DNA from: Pseudanabaena cinerea FACHB-1277
GTDB taxonomy: Bacteria; Cyanobacteriota; Cyanobacteriia; Pseudanabaenales; Pseudanabaenaceae
Length of the DNA stretch: 47,833 bases
Reading direction: 5' to 3'
Assembly (NCBI RefSeq): GCF_014696345.1
Contig: NZ_JACJPY010000032.1
Span: 1 to 47,833, forward strand
The notes under the pieces were generated by a model. It was not told the DNA's origin and ran no database searches. It saw only the letters and a list, made by a program, of their open reading frames with translations. Positions 10,541-18,845 of this stretch are shown here, piece after piece. The position numbers and the translations under genes are program-made. How positions within the stretch are numbered: the stretch's first letter is position 1; every line of letters starts with the position of its first letter.

Positions 10541-11557
10541 CTAAATCAGGGATTTAGCAATCAACAATTCAGCAATCTGGACTGCATTCAACGCTGCTCC
10601 CTTACGGATCTGATCGCCGCATAGCCATAGCTCTAAACCGTTAGGATGAGAAATGTCTTGGCGCAGCCGCCCCACCAATACATCATCCTGACCGCTTGCA
10701 TCAATGGGCATCGGGAAATAGTTTTTATCAAAGTCTTCTACTAACTTCACCCCAACCGCAGTTGATAGAATTTCTCGCGCTTTGTGAACATCAAAGGGCT
10801 GATGGAATTCGAGATTTACTGCTTCAGAATGCGCTCTTAATACAGGCACTCTAACACAGGTAGCCGTAATTTGAATATTGCTATCCCCAAAGATTTTACG
10901 GGTTTCATTCACCATTTTCATCTCCTCTTCGCAGTAAGAGTTGGCGGTCATGGGTGAGTTGTGGGGAAACAGGTTAAAGGCGAGAGGGTAGGGGAGGACT
11001 TCAGGTTGAGGTGTCTCACCCTTGAGAATGGCGGCACTCTGAATTTTGACTTCTTCCATTGCCCTTGCCCCTGCACCACTAGCCGACTGGTAGGTTGCCG
11101 CAACAATCCGCTTGATAGGTTGTACCTGATGCAATGGATAAATAGCTACGGCTAACAAAATGGTGGTGCAGTTGGGATTGGCAATAATGCCTTGATGGGC
11201 GATCGCCGCTTCAGGGTTTACCTCTGGCACGATCAATGGCACATGGGACTGCATCCGAAAGGCACTGGAATTGTCGATGCAGACGGCTCCTGCTTTAGCG
11301 GCGATCGGCAACCATTCCTTAGAAGTACTCCCTCCTGCGGAGGCTAGCACGATATCTACATCATCAAAAGACGAAGCATTTACAGATTCAATTCGCAAGC
11401 GATCGCCTGCAAATTCGATCTCTTTACCTGCTGATCGCTCCGAAGCCAATACACTAAGTTTGCCTAGAGGAAATTTTCTTTCTTCTAGCAAGGCTAAAAG
11501 CTCTGTCCCAACTGCACCTGTTGCACCGAGAATGGCAACGCTGTATGTTTTACTCAA
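10541..11557 (-). CDS. asd: Aspartate-semialdehyde dehydrogenase
   Basis: This enzyme reduces aspartyl phosphate to aspartate semialdehyde with NADPH, at the branch point to lysine, threonine and methionine. The 338-residue protein starts with the Rossmann motif AILGATGAVGTELL. It has the nucleophilic cysteine 130 in NPNCTT, the substrate-binding RMQ segment, and the CVRVPVLRAHSEAV motif carrying the catalytic histidine. Length is normal for the family. It is the first gene of the asd-dapA-rnj run; the 233 bases before dapA leave room for a separate dapA promoter. Its own upstream region (11558-11897) is long and rich in small repeats. Confidence 0.97.
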   Translation of the reverse strand: MSKTYSVAILGATGAVGTELLALLEERKFPLGKLSVLASERSAGKEIEFAGDRLRIESVNASSFDDVDIVLASAGGSTSKEWLPIAAKAGAVCIDNSSAFRMQSHVPLIVPEVNPEAAIAHQGIIANPNCTTILLAVAIYPLHQVQPIKRIVAATYQSASGAGARAMEEVKIQSAAILKGETPQPEVLPYPLAFNLFPHNSPMTANSYCEEEMKMVNETRKIFGDSNIQITATCVRVPVLRAHSEAVNLEFHQPFDVHKAREILSTAVGVKLVEDFDKNYFPMPIDASGQDDVLVGRLRQDISHPNGLELWLCGDQIRKGAALNAVQIAELLIAKSLI

Positions 11558-11897
11558 TGAACCTCCGATAATAGAAACATTAAAAAATTGAAAAACTATG
11601 GTTCCTTTTTCGCAACTAACTTTGTAACTTGGTTGCCCTAACCCTTTGATCAGTTCTTTGGACTAATAACCAAAGTTACCGAAAAAGACTGTTAATGAGA
11701 GCGTTAGCCTGAGATGCGGAGGCTCTCTAGTGTTTAGGGTTGATGATCCCTAGACCTAAAACTAAATATACTGCAAATCTACAGAAACCTTTGATGGAAT
11801 GACTTAACTTGTTCATTCACTTATTTAGTTAACCATTTTAGTTAACCATATATTAACAAAATATCAACTAACTTTGTTAACAAATTCCTACTTTAGG
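11558..11897. other. Intergenic region upstream of asd
   Basis: These 340 bases contain no convincing gene. They hold a small hairpin TAGGG-N8-CCCTA at 11735-11752 and a tandem pair of the 13-mer TTTAGTTAACCAT at 11824-11849 with GTTAAC cores. As asd begins at 11557 on the minus strand and the DUF3143 gene ends at 11898 on the same strand, the region should contain the asd promoter. Confidence 0.5.
11824..11849. repeat. Tandem 13-bp repeat with GTTAAC palindromes
   Basis: Two adjacent copies of TTTAGTTAACCAT place the palindrome GTTAAC at 13-base spacing about 270 bases upstream of asd. A third GTTAAC occurs near 11876. It could be an operator, but no regulator is known to me for it. Confidence 0.6.
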
Positions 11898-12170
11898 TTA
11901 GGGACCTGTAAAAATCGCATCTTCGACATCCTGACGACTCAGGGAATAAGGGAAAGCGCGTTGGATCTCTTTGCCGCCGATCGCATCTTGGATATAACGT
12001 ACACGAATGTCTTCAATATCCATAACAATTTCGGCTTGCCATGCAGGGCGGGTGACTCGCCAAACATTCGGATTGTTTTGATCTTGATCGCAGCCTTGGG
12101 CATTGAGCCATGCTTCGAGGGCTGGCAAGGGATGGTTATATAGGGGAGTAGTTGGGGATGGAAGCGCCAT
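11898..12170 (-). CDS. DUF3143 family protein
   Basis: This is a 90-residue soluble protein that I recognise as the cyanobacterial DUF3143 family (LYNHPLPALEAWLNAQGC, then WRVTRPAWQAEIVMDIEDI, ending QDVEDAIFTGP). Its biochemical function is not known to me. The gene overlaps the end of the J-domain gene by 35 bases on the same strand, which indicates translational coupling. The pairing of DUF3143 with a J-domain protein recurs in cyanobacteria as far as I recall, so the two may work together. The start at ATG 12170 (MALPSPTT) lies inside the upstream gene. Confidence 0.82.
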   Translation of the reverse strand: MALPSPTTPLYNHPLPALEAWLNAQGCDQDQNNPNVWRVTRPAWQAEIVMDIEDIRVRYIQDAIGGKEIQRAFPYSLSRQDVEDAIFTGP

Positions 12171-12693
12171 AAATAAGATTAGACATCATTGATATAGGTG
12201 AAGATTCGAGTATTTGAGGCATCAGATCGGGCAGCAGAGGGTCGCCCCGTAGCCAAGCTATTAGAATTGCTAGAACCAAACAGGCCAATAGCGTACCACC
12301 AATTAATAATAGTGCAAATAGTTCACCACCAGATAGGGGGCGTTCGGTGGGTAAACCGTCATTGTCTATTGTTTGCAAGTTTTGCGGCGATCGCAATTTG
12401 TAGTCTTCATAGTTAGGTGTTGCGGCTACATTTGGGTTGGCGGCATTGCTGTATTGGTAGCGCGAAAACTGGATGAGGCGATCATAAGCATTGCGCCGTT
12501 CAGGATTGCTGAGGGTGGCGTATGCTTCATTAATTTGCCGAAAGCTTTCGACAGCCTCTGTTTGGGGCAGTTGGGTGGTGTCAGGATGGTAAAGCTTGCT
12601 AAGATCGCGATAGGCTCGGCGAATATCTACTTCGTTTGCCCAGGGTGTGACCCCAAGGATGGCATAGTAGGTTTTTTTGGGGCTTTTTGACAT
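12136..12693 (-). CDS. Membrane-anchored J-domain protein
   Basis: This 185-residue protein carries an N-terminal J domain (YYAILGVTPWANEVDIRRAYRDL) with the HPD motif at 36-38 that stimulates DnaK ATPase, ending NPERRNAYDRL near 72. It lacks the G/F-rich, zinc-finger and C-terminal substrate domains of DnaJ. Near residues 125-146 a hydrophobic stretch (LFALLLIGGTLLACLVLAIL) should form one membrane span, so the J domain probably recruits DnaK to a membrane. The gene overlaps the downstream DUF3143 gene by 35 bases. It is divergent from rpaB, with about 207 bases between the starts. Confidence 0.88.
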   Translation of the reverse strand: MSKSPKKTYYAILGVTPWANEVDIRRAYRDLSKLYHPDTTQLPQTEAVESFRQINEAYATLSNPERRNAYDRLIQFSRYQYSNAANPNVAATPNYEDYKLRSPQNLQTIDNDGLPTERPLSGGELFALLLIGGTLLACLVLAILIAWLRGDPLLPDLMPQILESSPISMMSNLIYGASIPNYSPI

Positions 12694-12900
12694 GGATTTT
12701 TCTGGAGTAACAAAGCGAACAAATAGGCTCGTCTGATTTTCACTCTAGATCTTTTGTTAGCGTTTTTTCATCTTAGCGTTAAAGATGCTGAGCTTTGAAC
12801 TCCTATTATTATTTCTGTAATGGACGCTTTCTTGTAAACTTAATTGAATAAATATGTAAAAATATAAAATTTTACCGAACCTTGGCATCAGCTTAATGGA

Positions 12901-13650
12901 GTGGACACTGGCTTGGAAAACCATAAGGAAAAAATTCTAGTTGTGGATGACGAAGCAAGTATTCGTCGGATTTTAGAAACCCGTCTGTCAATGATTGGCT
13001 ATGAAGTTGTTACTGCCGCAGATGGCGAAGAGGCGATCGAAGTTTTTCACCTAGAAAACCCAGATTTAGTTGTGCTTGATGTCATGATGCCAAAACTTGA
13101 TGGCTATGGAGTATGTCAAGAACTACGCAAAGAATCTGATATCCCCATTATTATGTTGACAGCTTTGGGGGATGTCGCCGATCGCATCACAGGACTAGAG
13201 CTAGGCGCAGACGACTATGTTGTTAAGCCCTTTTCGCCCAAGGAGTTAGAAGCAAGAATTCGTTCAGTACTGCGGCGCTTTGATCGCAATGGTACTTCAG
13301 GGATTCCTAGCTCTGGGGTCATTCATATCAACACGATTAAAATCGATACTAACAAACGCCAAGTATACAAATCTGATGAGCGCATTCGCTTAACAGGTAT
13401 GGAATTTAGCCTCTTGGAGTTGTTGGTGGGGCGATCGGGTGAGGCTTTTTCGAGAGCCGAAATCTTGCAGGAGGTCTGGGGATATACACCAGAGCGCCAT
13501 GTCGATACCCGTGTGGTGGATGTGCATATTTCCCGACTGCGGGCAAAGCTAGAAGAAGATCCTAGCAATCCTGAGCTAATTCTCACAGCAAGGGGTACAG
13601 GCTATCTATTCCAGCGCATTGTCGACAATGCTGAGTCTAAACAGTCTTGA
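12901..13650 (+). CDS. rpaB: OmpR-family response regulator RpaB
   Basis: RpaB is the conserved, essential cyanobacterial regulator (ycf27 of red algal plastids) that controls high-light and photosystem genes. The 249-residue protein has a receiver with the acidic pair DD at 16-17, phospho-aspartate 60 in VVLDVMMPKLDG, Thr87 in MLTALGD and Lys109 in VVKPFSP. A winged-helix DNA-binding domain covers about 140-243 (RLTGMEFSLLELL, VVDVHISRLRAKLE, RGTGYLF). I accept the GTG start at 12901 because GGA precedes it and the sequence MDTGLENHKEKILVVDDE matches other RpaB proteins as I remember them. A strong terminator follows the stop. The cognate kinase NblS is not in this window. Confidence 0.95.
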   Translation: MDTGLENHKEKILVVDDEASIRRILETRLSMIGYEVVTAADGEEAIEVFHLENPDLVVLDVMMPKLDGYGVCQELRKESDIPIIMLTALGDVADRITGLELGADDYVVKPFSPKELEARIRSVLRRFDRNGTSGIPSSGVIHINTIKIDTNKRQVYKSDERIRLTGMEFSLLELLVGRSGEAFSRAEILQEVWGYTPERHVDTRVVDVHISRLRAKLEEDPSNPELILTARGTGYLFQRIVDNAESKQS

Positions 13651-13679
13651 GGCAACGCTCTGCGTTCAAAAACAAAAAA

Positions 13680-13705
13680 AGCGCTACAAAGTAGTGCTTT
13701 TTTTT
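13680..13705 (+). terminator. Intrinsic terminator of rpaB
   Basis: An 8-base-pair stem AGCGCTAC / GTAGTGCT with loop AAA is followed by a run of T to 13705. The A run before it would make it work for the opposite strand too, so it may also stop the RemA-like gene. Confidence 0.9.
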
Positions 13706-13717
13706 GCTAAAGACTTG

Positions 13718-13732
13718 CGGCGCTTTGCGCCG
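13718..13732. repeat. Short hairpin CGGCGC-TTT-GCGCCG
   Basis: A perfect 6-base-pair stem with a TTT loop lies just downstream of the rpaB terminator. Similar cores occur after ndhF, radA and the methyltransferase, so it is one member of a small hairpin family. Confidence 0.7.
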
Positions 13733-13748
13733 AGAATCTTTTGGAGTC

Positions 13749-14009
13749 TTAATCATTGCTAACTTCTTTTGTTACCACAAATCGATTAGCCACGGTTTCG
13801 GGTTGAATTGCTGATAAAACGACATGACTGGAATCGGTAATAATAACTGCCCTTGTCCGTCTGCCATAGGTGGCATCGATCAGCTTGCCATGCTCCTTAG
13901 CTTCACTAATAATTCGCTTGATCGGCGCTGACTCTGGACTGACGATCGCCACCACACGATTTGCGGAAACGATATTGCCAAAGCCAATATTGATAAGCTT
14001 GATATCCAT
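13749..14009 (-). CDS. remA: RemA-like DUF370 (UPF0296) protein
   Basis: The 86-residue protein belongs to the DUF370 family. Its Bacillus member RemA is a DNA-binding activator of matrix genes, while its role in cyanobacteria is not settled. The sequence [27 protein letters not shown] and [20 protein letters not shown] is diagnostic. I start it at the ATG at 14009 (MDIKLIN) because family members begin there; the longer frame adds 26 unrelated residues. In many bacteria the gene is followed by gmk; here it is not, and it ends convergent with rpaB. No clear Shine-Dalgarno is visible. Confidence 0.88.
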   Translation of the reverse strand: MDIKLINIGFGNIVSANRVVAIVSPESAPIKRIISEAKEHGKLIDATYGRRTRAVIITDSSHVVLSAIQPETVANRFVVTKEVSND

Positions 14010-14161
14010 AGGTATGACTGAGGAGCGATTTAGAGGTGGTTTAGCTACATTTTGGCAAGTATTATGACATCCTAGCGACAGAATCAAGCTTTTAAGACAT
14101 ATTTCGTAAAGTTGCAGTTTTTAAATCCTGTAAGGTGCTGCCAAACAACGCTTTACAGGCT

Positions 14162-15403
14162 CTAAAGATTTAGATACTGAATTACGGTATTTACATCCTT
14201 GTCGCCGCGTCCAGAGCAGTTGATGATAATGCGCTGATCGCTGCTTAGTTGAGGGCAGAGGGTTTCGAGATAGGCGATCGCATGGGAGGTTTCTAGGGCA
14301 GGAATGATCCCTTCTAAACGCGATAATAACTGAAAAGCATCTAACGCCTGTTGATCGGTGACGCTGTAATATTCAGCCCGACCAAGATCCTTGAGATAGC
14401 TATGCTCAGGGCCTACACCAGGATAGTCTAGCCCCGCGCTAATCGAATGGGCTTCCTGCACTTGCCCTTGATCATCTTGCAAGAGATAACTCATCGCCCC
14501 ATGCAATACGCCAACCCGCCCAAGGGTTAAAGTGGCTGCATGAAATTCAGTATTAGTGCCGCGTCCTGCTGCCTCTACACCGATCAGCCGCACCGAAGGC
14601 TCATCCACAAATTCATGAAATAAACCCATCGCATTAGAGCCACCGCCCACACAGGCAAGGAGAATATCAGGCAACCCGCCCCATTTCTCTTGACTTTGGC
14701 GGCGGCTCTCTTTGCCGATGACTGCGTGAAAATCGCGCACAATCATCGGGTAGGGATGAGGACCTGCCACTGAACCAAGAATGTAATGCGTATCAACAAC
14801 GTTAGTTACCCAATCGCGAATTGCTTCAGATGTGGCATCCTTGAGCGTGCCTGTCCCTGCTTCCACAGGGCGCACCTCTGCCCCCATCAGTTTCATCCGA
14901 AATACATTTAAAGACTGACGCTCCATATCCTGAACGCCCATGTAAATCACACATTGCAAGCCAAAACGAGCGCATACTGTCGCGGTGGCGACTCCATGCT
15001 GCCCTGCCCCTGTTTCGGCAATGACCCGCTTTTTGCCCATACGGATCGCCAACAGCACTTGGGCAAGGGCATTGTTAATTTTATGCGCCCCTGTGTGGTT
15101 GAGATCCTCCCGTTTTAGGTAAATCTGCGCCGTGCCGTAATGTTGGGTTAGCCGTTCGGCAAAATATAGAGGGCTAGGGCGACCCACATAATCACGCAGA
15201 TAGCCATCTAGCTCATTGTTAAAATCGGGATCGTTTTGATAATGATAAAAGGCTGTCTCTAGCTCTGTAAGCGCACTCATCAAGGTTTCAGGCACATACT
15301 TACCGCCAAAAATGCCAAATCTGCCAAGGGCATCGGGGCGGCTATTGGAAATATTGAGATTTGGGGTTGTTGTAAATTTGGGCGCGATCGGCGTTGTAGT
15401 CAT
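14162..15403 (-). CDS. trpB: Tryptophan synthase beta subunit
   Basis: TrpB joins indole and serine to tryptophan with pyridoxal phosphate. The 413-residue protein has [11 protein letters not shown] near the N-terminus, the PLP lysine 108 in [10 protein letters not shown], the ETGAGQHG loop, the phosphate-binding GGGSNAMG and the C-terminal CSGRGDKD. No trpA lies nearby, which is common in cyanobacteria, where trp genes are dispersed. I start at ATG 15403 (MTTTPIAP). The frame stays open upstream to another ATG at 15505, but family members begin near 15403 and the extra 34 codons run across a hairpin. Confidence 0.97.
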   Translation of the reverse strand: MTTTPIAPKFTTTPNLNISNSRPDALGRFGIFGGKYVPETLMSALTELETAFYHYQNDPDFNNELDGYLRDYVGRPSPLYFAERLTQHYGTAQIYLKREDLNHTGAHKINNALAQVLLAIRMGKKRVIAETGAGQHGVATATVCARFGLQCVIYMGVQDMERQSLNVFRMKLMGAEVRPVEAGTGTLKDATSEAIRDWVTNVVDTHYILGSVAGPHPYPMIVRDFHAVIGKESRRQSQEKWGGLPDILLACVGGGSNAMGLFHEFVDEPSVRLIGVEAAGRGTNTEFHAATLTLGRVGVLHGAMSYLLQDDQGQVQEAHSISAGLDYPGVGPEHSYLKDLGRAEYYSVTDQQALDAFQLLSRLEGIIPALETSHAIAYLETLCPQLSSDQRIIINCSGRGDKDVNTVIQYLNL

Positions 15404-15445
15404 TGCAATGGTATTGATAAAGCTATTTTCCTTGTAGCTAGGATA

Positions 15446-15492
15446 ACAAAAAGAGATAGGCGCTGCTTGGCATCATCTGTCTCTTTTTGTTG
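15446..15492 (-). promoter_or_regulatory. Leader inverted repeat upstream of trpB (possible attenuator)
   Basis: Perfect 12-base arms AACAAAAAGAGA and TCTCTTTTTGTT at 15446-15457 and 15481-15492 enclose a 23-base spacer, 43 bases upstream of the trpB start. Transcribed toward trpB, the 3' arm contains a U-rich stretch, so the structure could end or pause transcription. No plus-strand gene lies to its left that would need a terminator here. Confidence 0.5.
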
Positions 15493-15622
15493 GCAATTAG
15501 GCATAAATTTTAAGAATCCCAACGATTTAGGGCGATCGCACTGTAATTGCGCTTTACTCAAGATATAGCAAGCTTTTTATTAGATCTTTTGTACTTTTTT
15601 ATAGATGAGTTGGTAGCTCGAT

Positions 15623-16456
15623 ATGTTACACCAAATTTTGTTAGCTGTGGATGGTTCGGGGCGATCGCGGGAAATGTTGAATATGCTGCTTGCCTTTCCA
15701 AGCATCCAAAATTCACAGATCAATGTACTGCACGTTATTCCCAATTCGATTAACTCTGAGTCGGTGGCAGAATACCGCCTAGCGGGTGAGAAAATTATTG
15801 AAAGGGAAATTAACAACCTCCGCCTCACTTCGGGTAACACCACTGTCCCATTACTCAAGGAGGGCGAACCTAAGGATGTAGTTTGTAAGGTTGCCGAAGA
15901 ACTCAAAGCTGATTTGTTGATTATCGGTTCCCGTGGTATGGGACGTTTGCAAGCGATATTGGCAAACTCCGTTAGTCAATATGTGTTTCAGTTGTCCGAT
16001 GTGCCAATGCTGTTGATCAAGGATGACGTATATGTTAAGACGATCCGCAGTGTGATGGTATCAGTGGATGGTTCGGCGGCGGCTAACCATAGCCTTGACT
16101 TGGCAATCAAATTGGCTAGTGGCGCTAAGGATGTGGAGATTTTCTTGGCTAGAATTGTGAAGAAGAATGACGATACTACGGCTAGTAACGATCCTGTATT
16201 AGCCGAGGCTGCTGCTAAGTTGAAGCGGCTAAACATTCCAGCGCGATCGTTTGTTGGCTCTGGTGATGTCGGTCGTGAACTTTGCCGCCTTGCCGATGAG
16301 TCGAATGCCAGTTTGTTAATGCTTGGCTCTCCTGATCGTCGCCCTTCGATCGCCCGCAGTTTACCCGATCTTGATCGCTTGCTTGGGACTTCTGTCTCTG
16401 ACTATGTAAGGGTAAATGCAACAGTGCCAGTGCTGCTAACCCGCACGATCGAATAA
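15623..16456 (+). CDS. Tandem universal stress protein (two Usp domains)
   Basis: This 277-residue protein has two UspA folds, at about 1-132 and 138-277. The first begins ILLAVDGSGRS and has the nucleotide-binding loop GSRGMGRLQAI followed by SVSQYV. The second begins VMVSVDGSAAANHS and has the altered loop GSPDRRPSIARSLP before GTSVSDYV. The first loop therefore looks able to bind ATP, while the second is degenerate. It is presumably a cytosolic stress-response protein of unknown specific task. It is divergent from trpB and ends in a strong hairpin terminator. Confidence 0.92.
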   Translation: MLHQILLAVDGSGRSREMLNMLLAFPSIQNSQINVLHVIPNSINSESVAEYRLAGEKIIEREINNLRLTSGNTTVPLLKEGEPKDVVCKVAEELKADLLIIGSRGMGRLQAILANSVSQYVFQLSDVPMLLIKDDVYVKTIRSVMVSVDGSAAANHSLDLAIKLASGAKDVEIFLARIVKKNDDTTASNDPVLAEAAAKLKRLNIPARSFVGSGDVGRELCRLADESNASLLMLGSPDRRPSIARSLPDLDRLLGTSVSDYVRVNATVPVLLTRTIE

Positions 16457-16756
16457 ATTAATTTGTGGATTTTTTGCGGTATTTATACAAAAGCAAGAAA
16501 TGGCTATGCCGTTTTTTGCTTTTGCATAAGCGTAGTTTATTTTGATTGGCTAATTGGCTAACATTGCTTAGGGACGCATAGGGCAATTGACAGAATGGCG
16601 ATCGCCTCTACAAAAAACGAGAGAATTAATTTTTCCTAAAATATTGATTTAATGGGTAGCAATGCTCATCACCAACACATCAGCCATGATCTGACTGTAG
16701 TAAACTAACTAGATTAGAAGTGTCTCTACAGTAAACTTAGCGTTTCAACGCGACCT
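16457..16756. other. Intergenic region between the stress protein gene and ndhF
   Basis: These 300 bases hold the hairpin terminator at 16488-16524 and otherwise no convincing gene. The right half should contain the ndhF promoter, but I cannot point to clear -35 and -10 boxes. Confidence 0.5.
16488..16524 (+). terminator. Hairpin terminator after the universal stress protein gene
   Basis: Arms CAAAAGCAAGAAATGGC and GCCGTTTTTTGCTTTTG pair over 17 positions, two of them G-T pairs, around the loop TAT. It starts 32 bases after the stop codon. The same ATGGC-TAT core recurs at 41593-41622. Confidence 0.85.
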
Positions 16757-18769
16757 ATGGACTTTGCATATCAATACGCATGGCTGATCCCCTTGCTGCC
16801 ACTCGCCGCAGCATTGATTATCGGCACAGGACTGATTACCTTTAACAAATCCACCAACAAACTGCGATCGCTTTGGTCGATCCTCAGCGTATCCGCAACG
16901 GGCGGCGCAGGGGTGATATCTGCCAATTTGCTTTGGAGCCAGATTCAAGGGCATGAGCCTTATCTCTATAGTTTTGAGTGGGCGCAGGCGGGTAGCTTCC
17001 ATCTCAACATGGGCTTTACCATTGATCATTTAACAGCATTGATGTTGGTGATCGTGACTAGCGTTGCCTTTTTGGTGCAGATCTACACCGATGGCTACAT
17101 GGCGCATGATCCCAGCTATGTGAGATTTTATGCCTACTTGAGCCTATTCACCTCCTCCATGTTGGGATTGGTAGTTAGCCCCAACTTGGTACAGATATAT
17201 ATTTTCTGGGAATTGGTGGGGATGTGTTCTTACCTACTAATTGGTTTCTGGTTCGATCGCAAGGGAGCCGCCGATGCTTGCCAAAAGGCATTTGTCACCA
17301 ACCGCGTGGGTGACTTTGGACTATTGCTAGGCTTACTTGGTTTGTATTGGGCAACAGGCACGTTTGAATTTGTGGAAATGGGCGAAAGACTCACCGAATT
17401 GATTGAGTCAGGGGCAATTAGCGCCGCCTTAGCCACCCTATTTGCAATTCTGGTATTCATGGGACCCGCCGCTAAGTCGGCACAGTTTCCCCTCCATGTC
17501 TGGCTACCTGACGCGATGGAAGGTCCCACTCCGATTTCAGCATTAATCCATGCGGCAACGATGGTTGCGGCTGGCGTATTCCTGATTGCGCGGATGTTCC
17601 CTGTATTTGAAGAAATTCCTACGGTAATGAATACGATCGCTTGGACAGGGGCATTTACCGCTTTCTTAGGCGCAAGTATTGCGATTACCCAAAATGACAT
17701 TAAAAAAGGGCTTGCCTATTCCACCGTGTCCCAATTGGGTTACATGGTTATGGCAATGGGCGTGGGAGCCTATGGCGCAGGGCTATTTCACCTGATGACC
17801 CATGCTTACTTTAAGGCGATGATGTTCTTGGGTTCTGGCTCCGTCATTCATGGCATGGAGGAAGTGGTGGGACATGATCCCGACCTTGCCCAAGATATGC
17901 GCGTCATGGGTGGACTGCGGAAATATATGCCAATTACAGCGATTACCTTCTTCATCGGCACTTTGGCAATTAGCGGTATTCCTCCCTTTGCAGGTTTCTG
18001 GTCAAAGGATGAGATCCTTGGGGCGACCTATGCCGCCAACCCCGTATTGTGGGCGATCGGCTTTGTGACGGCGGGGATCACCGCTTTCTATATGTTTCGT
18101 ATGTACTTCACTACTTTTGAAGGCAATTTTCGCGGGACAGACAAAAAGCTATTGGCGATGGTCAAGGCTGAAAACTCCGTGGGCAAAGAACCTTCCGAGG
18201 AAAAATCCCACAGCGATCATCATGCCAGCAAGCCTCACGAGTCACCGATCACGATGACATTCCCTCTGATGATGTTGGCGATCCCATCGATCGCCGTTGG
18301 TTTAGTCGGCACACCCTTGGGCAATTACTTCGAGTACTTTATTCATCCTGCCTCTGAAGTAATTAGTGAAGTGCCTGTGGAAGGCTTTACTCCCGAATTT
18401 TTATTGATGGGTGGTAGCTCCATTGGCATTGGCTTGATCGGTATTTCGCTGGCAATCTTGATGTATATGCAGAAAAAGATCGATCCCAGTGCGATCGCCA
18501 AGTCCATTCAACCGCTCTATCTTCTCTCCAAAAACAAATGGTACATTGACGAAATTTACAATGCTGTCTTTGTCTTAGGATCGCGCCGCATTGCCCGTCA
18601 GGTGCTAGAGGTTGATGCCAAGATTGTCGATGGCATAGTCAACCTTGCTGGTTTTGTGACAGTGGTTTCTGGCGAAGGCTTGAAATATTTTGAAAACGGT
18701 AAGGCACAATTTTATGCCCTTGTCATTTTCATCGGTATTCTTGGCTTCGTAATTGCCACATCAATCTAA
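16757..18769 (+). CDS. ndhF: NAD(P)H-quinone oxidoreductase subunit 5 (NdhF)
   Basis: NdhF is the NuoL-like proton-pumping membrane subunit of thylakoid NDH-1. The 670-residue protein is highly hydrophobic with about 15 spans. It starts AYQYAWLIPLLPLAAALIIG and has the family signatures GFTIDHLTALML, FWELVGMCSYLLIGFWF, QKAFVTNRVGDFG and FPLHVWLPDAMEGPTPISALIHAATMVAAG. These match the respiratory NdhF1 type better than the CO2-uptake forms, though I cannot align them here. A charged, histidine-rich loop lies near residues 475-500 (SEEKSHSDHHASKPHES). No ndhD is adjacent, at least up to the permease gene. A large palindrome follows the stop. Confidence 0.95.
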   Translation: MDFAYQYAWLIPLLPLAAALIIGTGLITFNKSTNKLRSLWSILSVSATGGAGVISANLLWSQIQGHEPYLYSFEWAQAGSFHLNMGFTIDHLTALMLVIVTSVAFLVQIYTDGYMAHDPSYVRFYAYLSLFTSSMLGLVVSPNLVQIYIFWELVGMCSYLLIGFWFDRKGAADACQKAFVTNRVGDFGLLLGLLGLYWATGTFEFVEMGERLTELIESGAISAALATLFAILVFMGPAAKSAQFPLHVWLPDAMEGPTPISALIHAATMVAAGVFLIARMFPVFEEIPTVMNTIAWTGAFTAFLGASIAITQNDIKKGLAYSTVSQLGYMVMAMGVGAYGAGLFHLMTHAYFKAMMFLGSGSVIHGMEEVVGHDPDLAQDMRVMGGLRKYMPITAITFFIGTLAISGIPPFAGFWSKDEILGATYAANPVLWAIGFVTAGITAFYMFRMYFTTFEGNFRGTDKKLLAMVKAENSVGKEPSEEKSHSDHHASKPHESPITMTFPLMMLAIPSIAVGLVGTPLGNYFEYFIHPASEVISEVPVEGFTPEFLLMGGSSIGIGLIGISLAILMYMQKKIDPSAIAKSIQPLYLLSKNKWYIDEIYNAVFVLGSRRIARQVLEVDAKIVDGIVNLAGFVTVVSGEGLKYFENGKAQFYALVIFIGILGFVIATSI

Positions 18770-18783
18770 TCAAGAATCAGCAT

Positions 18784-18818
18784 AATTTTGAAGCGGCGCT
18801 TCGCGCCGCTTCAAAATT
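18784..18818. terminator. Perfect 16-bp hairpin after ndhF
   Basis: Arms AATTTTGAAGCGGCGC and its exact reverse complement flank a TTC loop. It begins 15 bases after the ndhF stop and ends 28 bases before the next start. It probably terminates ndhF transcription; the AATTTT/AAAATT ends make it symmetrical. Confidence 0.88.
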
Positions 18819-18845
18819 AAATAAATCTGTAATCTAAAAAATTTA

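Noticed and set aside
12833-12860. Canonical HLR1 site upstream of rpaB
   Set aside because: The two TTTACA half sites are 22 bases apart, not at the spacing of the accepted HLR1 consensus; kept only as a low-interest observation.
15404-15505. 34-codon N-terminal extension of trpB
   Set aside because: TrpB proteins begin near MTTTP; the extension crosses a hairpin and has no family match that I recognise.
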